Positions 31,235 to 37,809 of a DNA stretch of 64,000 nt are shown in pieces (within the stretch, counting starts at the first letter, position 1; each line of letters starts with the position of its first letter). Source of the stretch: Gloeobacter violaceus PCC 7421 (lineage in GTDB: Bacteria; Cyanobacteriota; Cyanobacteriia; Gloeobacterales; Gloeobacteraceae). The notes beneath the pieces were generated by a model that was given only the letters and a program-made list of their open reading frames with translations, searched no databases and was not told the DNA's origin. Location of the stretch: NCBI RefSeq assembly GCF_000011385.1, contig NC_005125.1, forward strand, positions 1,550,001 through 1,614,000, given 5' to 3'. Both the position numbers and the translations under genes were made by a program.

Positions 31235-32803
31235 TCAGGAGCGACGGCGCAGTCGGCGGGTCAAAGGTCCAAGCAGCGTCATCACTTCCGGGATACGCCA
31301 CAGCCGCAGCCAGAGGACCTGGATGAGCACTCCGGCAGCCCCGGCGACCGTGAGGCGAACCAATTGTTCAACAATCCCTCCGGCCGTCCATAGCCCCGCC
31401 AGGACCGTGTTCACTCCCCAGGCGGCGGCCCCGGCGAGGAGCGCTCCGGCCAGCAGGTTGGTGGCCGTCCAGCCCAATCCCCCCCAACCGAGTCCGCCCA
31501 TCTGGGTGCGTAGGGCGAAGACGAGCAGAATGCAGGCGAAGGCGCTTACAAAGCTGGTCGAAAGGGCCAGCCCCAAAGCCCCCAGAGTAGCGCTGAGCAG
31601 CCAGGCGGCGAGCAGATTGACGACGATGCCGACGGCACTGATGCGCAGGGGCACGCGCGCCTCGCCCAGGGCGTAGAAGACGCGGATGAGCAGGTCGCGC
31701 ACCAGGTAAAAAGCCATGCCCACCGCCTGGCCCGCAAAGACCGTCGCCACCAGCAGGGTCGCTCGATTGTCGAACTGGCCGCGCTCGTAGACGACACTTA
31801 CCAGCGGACCGGCCAGTACAGTAGCAAGCACGCTCATCGGCAGCACGACGATGAGCACCGACACCACCGCCTGGCGCACCCGCAAACGCAACTCGGGCCG
31901 ATCCGCCTCGGCGCTCAGCCGCGCAAACAGCGGCAGCGTCGGCACCAACAAGATATTGGAGAAGATGCCCAAGGGCGTCTGCACGAGCAAATTGGCGTAG
32001 TTGAGGGCGCTTGGCACCCCCACCGGCAACTGGGAGGCGAAGAACAAATTGGTGTAGACGTTGAGATTCGACAGCAGCGAACTGCCGGTCGCCGGACCCA
32101 TAATGTCGATCACTTCGCGCACCTCGGGGCGGTTCCACTGAAAGCGCGGGCGCAGGCCCCCCAGACCCAATTGCCACTGCAGGGGGATCTGCACCAGCCA
32201 CTGCAAAATTGCCCCCGCCAGGCTCCCCCAGGCGAGTACCTCCGGGCCAAGCCCAAACACCCAGTAGCCCGCCCCAATCGCCGCGATCACCGCACCGCTG
32301 GAGAGGATCGGGCTCAAGGACGGAAAGGCGAAGCGGTCCGCCGCCGTGAGCACCCCGAAACCCAGTCCGATAAGCCCCGCAAACAGCGCCATCGGCGCCA
32401 TGATCCGCAGTTGCTCGACGGCCATCTGCTTGAGCGGTTCCGCCGCACCCGCCGCCACCAGGCCGATAAACCAGGGCGCTCCCAGCCACAGCAGCGCCGT
32501 GGCTCCACCCAGGGCGATGGCCACCAGCGTCTGAACATTCTCAATCAACGGCGCCACCTTCGAGCGGTCCTGCTTCGAGACGACGCTCAGCACGGCGCTG
32601 TAGAACGGCCCGTTGACCCCCCCGAGCAAGGTGAGCAGGAACCCCGGCAGCTTGTAGGCGTAGTTGTAGGCGTCCACCCCGGCGGACACCCCGAAGCTCG
32701 CGGCGATAAATTGCTCGCGAAACAGGGCGATGAACTTGCTGAGGACCGTTGCCGCACCGACGAGCCCCGCCACTCCCAGCAACGATCGTCGAGTCGTACC
32801 CAC
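31235..32803 (-). CDS. murJ: Lipid II flippase MurJ
   Basis: The 522-residue polytopic protein has about 14 helices and MurJ/MviN landmarks: VLSKFIALFREQFIAASFGV, AYNYAYKLPGFLLTLLGG and SVVYERGQFD. It moves lipid-linked peptidoglycan precursor across the inner membrane. Start GTG 32803 (MGTTRRSLLG); no strong ribosome-binding site is visible. It is divergent from ygfZ (88 bases) and followed closely by the S9 peptidase gene. Confidence 0.95.
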   Translation of the reverse strand: MGTTRRSLLGVAGLVGAATVLSKFIALFREQFIAASFGVSAGVDAYNYAYKLPGFLLTLLGGVNGPFYSAVLSVVSKQDRSKVAPLIENVQTLVAIALGGATALLWLGAPWFIGLVAAGAAEPLKQMAVEQLRIMAPMALFAGLIGLGFGVLTAADRFAFPSLSPILSSGAVIAAIGAGYWVFGLGPEVLAWGSLAGAILQWLVQIPLQWQLGLGGLRPRFQWNRPEVREVIDIMGPATGSSLLSNLNVYTNLFFASQLPVGVPSALNYANLLVQTPLGIFSNILLVPTLPLFARLSAEADRPELRLRVRQAVVSVLIVVLPMSVLATVLAGPLVSVVYERGQFDNRATLLVATVFAGQAVGMAFYLVRDLLIRVFYALGEARVPLRISAVGIVVNLLAAWLLSATLGALGLALSTSFVSAFACILLVFALRTQMGGLGWGGLGWTATNLLAGALLAGAAAWGVNTVLAGLWTAGGIVEQLVRLTVAGAAGVLIQVLWLRLWRIPEVMTLLGPLTRRLRRRS

Positions 32804-32891
32804 CGCGCCCCAAATCGCAACCAGCCAATTTTACGGTCTGCCGTGCCGGGGCAAGCGCTGCTAGCCTGAAAGAAAACCAGGCCGTAACGCA

Positions 32892-33758
32892 ATGTCTCTC
32901 GAAGGCTATTTTCTAAGTGATCGTGAGCTACTGAGCGTCCGGGGCAAGGACGCCGCCGACTACCTGCAGCGGGTGCTCACCTGCAACCTTAAGACCCTGC
33001 AGCCGGGAAAATTCATCCCCGGGGCACTACTGACTGGACAGGGCAAACTCGTCGCCTTTTTTGATCTGTATCAGCAAGCGGACGGCGGTTACACCCTCGC
33101 GGTGCCGTCGGGCTGCGCCGAGGCGCTCGCGGCGCGCCTGGAGCGCTATGTCTTCAGCGAGGATGTGGTATTAGAGCCGCGCGAAGCGATCGTCCTCGAA
33201 TTGCTCAGCTCGGCACCACCGTTCGAGCCGATCCCTGAACCCGGCCGATACCGCGACTTTGCACTGGACGGGCTGCCCGCCCGCCTGAGCACCCTGGCAC
33301 CGGGTCACTACCGGCTGGAACTCGTGCGGATGCCCTCCGAGTTTGCGCCGGCACCCCTGGAGGCGGAGCGCTTCGAGGCCTGGCGCATCGAGCAGGGCCT
33401 TCCCGCCTGGGACAAAGAACTCAACGACAATCTGATCCCGCTCAATCTGGGCATCGACGGCGCCATCTCCCACGACAAAGGCTGCTACACAGGCCAGGAA
33501 GTGATCTCACGGGCCACCTTCGTGGGCCACCCCGCCCAGGAGCTGGTCGGACTGCTGGCCGAAGAACCGCTGGAAGCTGGAACCGAGCTGACCCTGGAGG
33601 GCGATTACGTGGGCGTGGTGACCAGCACCGGTTATAGCGAGACAAAAAAGGCGCACATTGCCCTCGCCCGAACCCGCTGGCAGAAAGCCAAACCGAGCGG
33701 GCGTGTGCAGGCGGGGGAGCGGGAAGTTGCCGTCGTCGCTTTGCCGTTTGCACCGTAG
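32892..33758 (+). CDS. ygfZ: YgfZ/GcvT-like folate-binding iron-sulfur maturation protein
   Basis: The 288-residue protein carries the YgfZ signature KGCYTGQEVISR (about residue 196), with the conserved redox-active Cys. It also has the N-terminal folate-binding GcvT-like fold (GKDAADYLQRVLTCNL and PGALLTGQGKLVAFF). YgfZ proteins use folate to help assemble or repair certain iron-sulfur enzymes such as MiaB. Start ATG 32892. It ends exactly where the convergent dnaA ends (stops at 33756-33758 and 33759-33761), leaving no spacer. Confidence 0.93.
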   Translation: MSLEGYFLSDRELLSVRGKDAADYLQRVLTCNLKTLQPGKFIPGALLTGQGKLVAFFDLYQQADGGYTLAVPSGCAEALAARLERYVFSEDVVLEPREAIVLELLSSAPPFEPIPEPGRYRDFALDGLPARLSTLAPGHYRLELVRMPSEFAPAPLEAERFEAWRIEQGLPAWDKELNDNLIPLNLGIDGAISHDKGCYTGQEVISRATFVGHPAQELVGLLAEEPLEAGTELTLEGDYVGVVTSTGYSETKKAHIALARTRWQKAKPSGRVQAGEREVAVVALPFAP

Positions 33759-35090
33759 CTAGTGGCGGGCGTCCGCCTCCAGGCGGTTGCCCAGCCTCTG
33801 CAGGAGGCGCTGCACCTCGGGGTCGCGGATCTTCGATTGCTCAATTTTGTCGATGGCGTACAGAACGGTGGTATGGTCCTTGCCGCCCAGGGCCTGGCCG
33901 ATCTTGGGCAGGCTCAAATCGGTGTACTTTCTGAGCAGATACATGCACAGCTGCCGCGCCTGGGAAATATCCCGGCGGCGGGAGTCGCTGCGCATGTCCT
34001 CGGCGCTCACCTTCAGTTCGTCGCAGACCAGTTCGAGGATCGCTTCGTCGGTGATTTCGCCGCGGGTGCGCGGTGGCGAGAGAATTGGACTAATCGTCTC
34101 GACGGTCATCGGCAGCCCCGAAATCGACACGTAGGCAACCGCCCGGATGAGCGCCCCCTCCAGTTCGCGAATGTTGGTGGTGTAGGCGGAGGCGATGTGG
34201 TGGATGACATCCTGCGGAACGAACATGTTCTCGTACTCGGCCTTTTTTTGAAGGATCGCCATGCGCGTCTCGATATCGGGCTGCTGAATGTCCGTAATCA
34301 GTCCCATCGAAAAGCGAGAAGACAAACGCTCCTGCAGACGCGGGATCAGCTGGGGAGGGCGATCGGAGGCGATCACTATCTGCTTGCCCGACTCGTAGAG
34401 GGCGTTGAAGGTGTGGAAAAACTCTTCCTGGGTGTACTCTTTGCCTTCGATGAACTGAATATCGTCGATCATCAACAGATCGACGCGGCGATAATGCTCG
34501 CGAAAGGTTTGCATTGCATCGCGCCGGATAGCTTCGATAAGTTCATTGGCGAATCTTTCGGTACTGACATAAGCAATTTTGGTCCTTGTATCGATATCGA
34601 GCCGATAATGACCAATTGCCTGCATCAAGTGGGTTTTCCCCAATCCAACGCCACCGCACAAAAACAGGGGGTTATAGTTGCAACCCGGCATCTCCGCCAC
34701 GGCAAGAGCCGCCACGTGGGCCATGCGATTGTTCGCCCCAACCACGAAGCGCGAAAAAGTGTATTTGGAATTGAGCGAAGCGACATTGGCAGGCGGAGCA
34801 GCCGGGGCAGGCTCTCGCTCTATGACAGGCTTTAACGCCTCCTCGGACTGCTCGGAAACGATGAAATCAACTTGAATGGGTCGGCCGATTACCTGTTCAC
34901 CTGCCTGGGCAATCGCGCCGGCGTAATGCTGTTGTAACCAACTGCGTGCAAAAGGGTTCGGCGTGCGAATGATCAGACAGTCTTGCTCGAATTGTTGGGC
35001 CGTTGCCGGCTTTATCCATGTTTCAAAGGTGGGACGGCTGAGCCGGCCCTTCAGGTGACTTAGGATACCATCCCAGAGCGTTTCCACCAA
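33759..35090 (-). CDS. dnaA: Chromosomal replication initiator DnaA
   Basis: The 443-residue protein has all DnaA parts: an N-terminal domain I ([13 protein letters not shown]), Walker [11 protein letters not shown], Walker [11 protein letters not shown], and the DNA-binding domain IV signature [17 protein letters not shown] with [12 protein letters not shown]. It binds oriC and opens it in the ATP form. Start: TTG 35090 or GTG 35087, with AGGTG 7 or 10 bases upstream; no ATG is suitably placed. It is divergent from rpmH, the arrangement typical of the ancestral origin region in many bacteria. Confidence 0.96.
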   Translation of the reverse strand: MVETLWDGILSHLKGRLSRPTFETWIKPATAQQFEQDCLIIRTPNPFARSWLQQHYAGAIAQAGEQVIGRPIQVDFIVSEQSEEALKPVIEREPAPAAPPANVASLNSKYTFSRFVVGANNRMAHVAALAVAEMPGCNYNPLFLCGGVGLGKTHLMQAIGHYRLDIDTRTKIAYVSTERFANELIEAIRRDAMQTFREHYRRVDLLMIDDIQFIEGKEYTQEEFFHTFNALYESGKQIVIASDRPPQLIPRLQERLSSRFSMGLITDIQQPDIETRMAILQKKAEYENMFVPQDVIHHIASAYTTNIRELEGALIRAVAYVSISGLPMTVETISPILSPPRTRGEITDEAILELVCDELKVSAEDMRSDSRRRDISQARQLCMYLLRKYTDLSLPKIGQALGGKDHTTVLYAIDKIEQSKIRDPEVQRLLQRLGNRLEADARH

Positions 35091-35293
35091 TGTTTACACC
35101 TAAATATATCTATGCCGGACGCCGACGCTTTAGTGTGCAATCTTATCCAAAGATCCGCCATCCGTCCATCCTCAATTTGCGATTTGCACGCGTGTCCGCC
35201 CATCGGCAAAACGTGGTCAAGCGGCCACGTCGCTGCGATGTTTTGTCCTGTTCGATACGGACCCGGCGCAGGCGAAAACTTGGTCAAGGCGCT

Positions 35294-35322
35294 TTGCCAG
35301 CGCGGCACCACTCAGTTATAAT
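35294..35322 (+). promoter_or_regulatory. rpmH promoter
   Basis: TTGCCA (35294-35299), a 17-base spacer and a perfect TATAAT (35317-35322) lie 27 bases before the rpmH ATG. The rest of the 258-base dnaA-rpmH gap is moderately AT-rich next to dnaA and contains one near-match to a DnaA box (TTATCCAAA, 35143-35151). Confidence 0.8.
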
Positions 35323-35348
35323 GCGAAACGCTGCGTTTATAGATATCG

Positions 35349-35483
35349 ATGAAAAGAACGCTGGGTGGCACCACCCGCAAGCGCCAGAAGACTTCCGGCT
35401 TCCGGGCGCGCATGCGGACGGCAAGCGGACGGCGCGTGCTGTCGGCCCGTCGCCGCAGAGGTCGCCATCGCCTGGCCGTCTAG
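35349..35483 (+). CDS. rpmH: Ribosomal protein L34
   Basis: This 44-residue basic protein, [13 protein letters not shown] then [18 protein letters not shown], is L34 of the large ribosomal subunit, with the usual length and the RLAV end. It is too short for standard frame lists. It has a strong promoter close upstream and is followed 3 bases later by rnpA, the normal cyanobacterial and bacterial order. Confidence 0.96.
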   Translation: MKRTLGGTTRKRQKTSGFRARMRTASGRRVLSARRRRGRHRLAV

Positions 35484-35486
35484 TCT

Positions 35487-35861
35487 TTGCTGCCCGGCGA
35501 GCACCGCCTGCGCGCCCGGCGCGACTTCGAATTGGTGCATCGTCGCGCCAAACGCTATACGAGTAGCCATCTGCAATTGCTGGTGCTGAAGGCCGCTCCT
35601 GCCCCAACCCGGATTGGCATTACCACCAGCCGCAAAGTCGGCAACGCCGTGCGCCGCAACCGCTACCGGCGACTGATTCGCGAATCTTTGCGCCGGGTGC
35701 TTCTGAAACTGGCGTCTGGATACAAAATTGTAATAGTGGTCCGCCCCCAGCCGGAGGGTGCCTTCGTGCCGTCCTACGGGGAGATATGCGAGCAGGTCAA
35801 TCGTCTGCTTGTCCTTGCAGGGCTACTGCCGAGCGGAACCAATACGCGGGATGCCGATTAG
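35487..35861 (+). CDS. rnpA: Ribonuclease P protein component
   Basis: The 124-residue basic protein has the RnpA blocks HRLRARRDFELVHRRAKRY, GITTSRKVGNAVRRNRYRRL and LIRESLRR, where RNR is the RNA-binding signature. It assists the catalytic RNA in tRNA 5' maturation. The frame starts at TTG 35487, 3 bases after the rpmH stop, so coupling is likely. The following PH-domain gene starts 10 bases after its stop. Confidence 0.95.
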   Translation: MLPGEHRLRARRDFELVHRRAKRYTSSHLQLLVLKAAPAPTRIGITTSRKVGNAVRRNRYRRLIRESLRRVLLKLASGYKIVIVVRPQPEGAFVPSYGEICEQVNRLLVLAGLLPSGTNTRDAD

Positions 35862-35871
35862 GAGAAGGTGC

Positions 35872-36270
35872 ATGGCGATTCAAGAAGAGGTGCAGTTCGA
35901 GGGGCGGCCCCACATCGTGGACTTTATCGTCAATACGCTGCTTCTGGTCACGATTATCTGGCTGCCCCTCTGGGTTGGAAGTCTGGTGCGCCAACTGTTC
36001 GTGCGCTACCGGATTACCAACCGCCGGATCACCATCGAAAGCGGCTGGATGGGCCAGAAGCGCTACGACATTGTTTACCGCGAGATTCGATCAGTACGGG
36101 TGATCCCCAACTCGATCGTGGGCGGTCTGTTTAACTACGGCGTGGTGCTCGTGAACACCAAAGACGGCACCCAGATCGAAATGAAAGCTTTGCCCCGTTT
36201 TCGTGAACTGGCGGACTACATCGAAGAGCGCCTCGATCGCCGCCAACCGAGCCCCGCCACCCGCAGCTAG
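35872..36270 (+). CDS. Bacterial PH-domain membrane protein
   Basis: The 132-residue protein has a hydrophobic segment (VDFIVNTLLLVTIIWLPLWV) followed by a bacterial PH domain (RYRITNRRITIESG, EIRSVRVIPNSIVGG, VVLVNTKDGTQIEM). ATG 35872 follows AGGAGAAGG. In many cyanobacteria a gene of this type sits between rnpA and yidC. Here yidC does not follow, because the next gene is convergent after 2 bases. The role is unknown; proximity suggests a link to membrane protein insertion. Confidence 0.85.
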   Translation: MAIQEEVQFEGRPHIVDFIVNTLLLVTIIWLPLWVGSLVRQLFVRYRITNRRITIESGWMGQKRYDIVYREIRSVRVIPNSIVGGLFNYGVVLVNTKDGTQIEMKALPRFRELADYIEERLDRRQPSPATRS

Positions 36271-36272
36271 CT

Positions 36273-37277
36273 TCAAAACGGCTGCACTTCGAGCGTCTGC
36301 ACCTGCACCATCGGCGTGGGCACCGGGTAGCCGAAGTAGTAGTTGTGGATGTGGTCGCCGATCAAGTTCAGTTCGCTCTCTTTTTGGAGAAGATAGGGCA
36401 CCACTGCAGCGCGCTCGATCTCTTCAAGGGTGCTGTAGACCAGTTCGTTGGCCAACCGGCCGCTCAGCCGCTCGGCTTCGCTGGTGTAGGAGCCGGGCTG
36501 GCTTGCAGCAAGCAGGCCGAGGATGTTGCTCACCTGGGAAGTGGCAAAGCGCAACGAGCGCGGGAAGCGCGGGTTGAGCACCAGCAGTTCGGCCACCGAG
36601 CGCGGAGCGACCGTGGCCCGGTAGAGCTTGCTGTAAATTTCCGATCCGCTCACCGAGCGCAGCAGCGACAGCCACTGCTGTACCTCGATGGGCCGCTCCG
36701 CCAGGGCCGACTGGGGATTGATGAGGCGGTAGCGCACCTGCAAAATCCGCGCGGTCTGCAAAGCCCGCTCGAAGAAGCGGCCCAGCCGCAAAAACCGCCA
36801 GCCCGTGTCGTGGAGAATCGTGCTGTCGATCAGGCTGTCGATCAGTCCTGACTGCTCTTTGACCTTTTCGTAGAACCCGAGTGCCTCGGCGTCGACATCT
36901 CCTTCCCAGCGCGCACCGCGCAATTCAAGGTAGAGCCGGTTGAGCGCCAGCCACAGTTCCGATGAAATTTGATCGCGGATGCCGCGGGCGTTCTCGCGCG
37001 CCTGGGTGACACAGCTGAGGATCGAACTGGGATTGGTGCGGACGAAGGTGACGAACTGCTCGACCTGGGCGGGCTGCACGGCCGGGTAACGCCCCTGGTA
37101 AGCGTCCATCTCACCCACCACTTCGAGGACCATCTCCCAGCGCTGGCTCGCATGGTTGGCCTGCTCGCCGATATCGAGCAAGGTCTGGTAGTAATCGGCG
37201 ACGACGCGGGCAGTGTTCTCGGCGCGCTCGATGTAGCGCCCCAACCAGTAGTGGTACTCGGCGATACGGCTCAACAT
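36273..37277 (-). CDS. Alpha-E domain protein (DUF403)
   Basis: The 334-residue, mostly helical protein begins MLSRIAEYHYWLGRYIERAE, the hallmark of alpha-E (DUF403) proteins, and continues with RFLRLGRFFERALQTARILQ. Such proteins usually travel with a circularly permuted ATP-grasp protein and a transglutaminase-like protease, and in some genomes with the proteasome-like Anbu; a peptide-ligase or protein-modification role has been proposed. None of the ATP-grasp or transglutaminase partners is adjacent here. The gene is divergent from padR, and the 166-base gap contains the padR promoter and operator. Confidence 0.85.
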   Translation of the reverse strand: MLSRIAEYHYWLGRYIERAENTARVVADYYQTLLDIGEQANHASQRWEMVLEVVGEMDAYQGRYPAVQPAQVEQFVTFVRTNPSSILSCVTQARENARGIRDQISSELWLALNRLYLELRGARWEGDVDAEALGFYEKVKEQSGLIDSLIDSTILHDTGWRFLRLGRFFERALQTARILQVRYRLINPQSALAERPIEVQQWLSLLRSVSGSEIYSKLYRATVAPRSVAELLVLNPRFPRSLRFATSQVSNILGLLAASQPGSYTSEAERLSGRLANELVYSTLEEIERAAVVPYLLQKESELNLIGDHIHNYYFGYPVPTPMVQVQTLEVQPF

Positions 37278-37350
37278 GGGGACAGATTAACCCATAGGCC
37301 GCCTGGAGCACAGCGTCCTCCTGCCGACAAAGCTGAGCGCACGAGCAACC

Positions 37351-37380
37351 TTGACAGACCGATTGGCCAATCGCTAACAT
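37351..37380 (+). promoter_or_regulatory. Promoter of the padR-permease unit
   Basis: A perfect -35 TTGACA (37351-37356), an 18-base spacer and TAACAT (37375-37380) precede padR. The spacer contains the perfect 12-base palindrome GATTGGCCAATC (37361-37372). The -10 overlaps the first operator half, so bound repressor should block RNA polymerase. Confidence 0.75.
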
Positions 37381-37425
37381 ATGCACGTCGCATATATCCA
37401 TAACAGACATATGCGACGTGCATAT
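37379..37425 (+). promoter_or_regulatory. Nested palindromic operator, probably for PadR
   Basis: ATATGCACGTCGCATAT (37379-37395) and its exact reverse complement ATATGCGACGTGCATAT (37409-37425) form a 17-base inverted repeat with a 13-base gap. Each arm is itself an ATATGC-5-GCATAT dyad. Arm centres are 30 bases apart, about three helical turns. The position over the -10 and downstream region suggests autorepression. Confidence 0.75.
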
Positions 37426-37443
37426 AAGCGTGACAAGCGAGCG

Positions 37444-37809
37444 ATGTTCTTTCCACCCAAAGATTCAGATTCCCTGGCGCTCACTGCGGCGATGTTTCAC
37501 ATTTTGTTGTCGCTGGCGGACGGCGATAGCCATGGTTACGCCATCTCAAAAGACATCGAGCGGCGCACAGACGGCCATCTGCGCCTGGGTACCGGGGCAT
37601 TCTACCGGATCGTCAAGCAGATGTTGGCGGCAGGGTGGGTGGAGGAGGCAGGTGAGCAGGAGGCGCTCCAGACCGACGGGTTGCGCCGTCGCTTCTACCG
37701 CTTGACGCCGCTTGGACGGGAGGTCGGCCGGGCCGAGGCGGGGCGTCTTGCGGCCCTGGTGGAACTGGCCCGTCAGAAGCATTTTCTGCCCGGTCTGGAG
37801 GGCTCGTGA
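37444..37809 (+). CDS. PadR-family transcriptional regulator
   Basis: The 121-residue winged-helix protein has the PadR pattern HILLSLADGDSHGYAISKDI, GTGAFYRIVKQMLAAGWVEE and RRRFYRLTPLGREV. It most resembles the PadR branch paired with ADOP permeases in Acidobacteria. Start ATG 37444 (MFFPPKDSDSL); an upstream ATG at 37381 lies inside the operator and is unlikely. Its TGA (37807-37809) overlaps the GTGATG start of the permease gene, so the two are coupled. Confidence 0.9.
   Translation: MFFPPKDSDSLALTAAMFHILLSLADGDSHGYAISKDIERRTDGHLRLGTGAFYRIVKQMLAAGWVEEAGEQEALQTDGLRRRFYRLTPLGREVGRAEAGRLAALVELARQKHFLPGLEGS

Noticed and set aside
35091-35348. Replication origin between dnaA and rpmH
   Set aside because: Only one near-match to a DnaA box is present and no clustered AT-rich repeats; gene context alone is not enough to call oriC.
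36270-36280. yidC expected after the PH-domain gene
   Set aside because: The convergent alpha-E gene ends 3 bases after the PH-domain gene stop, so no yidC fits here.
37381-37443. Upstream ATG start for padR
   Set aside because: It lies within the inverted repeat operator and downstream of the promoter -10 by only one base, so it cannot be a normal leader-bearing start; the ATG at 37444 begins the conserved PadR region.
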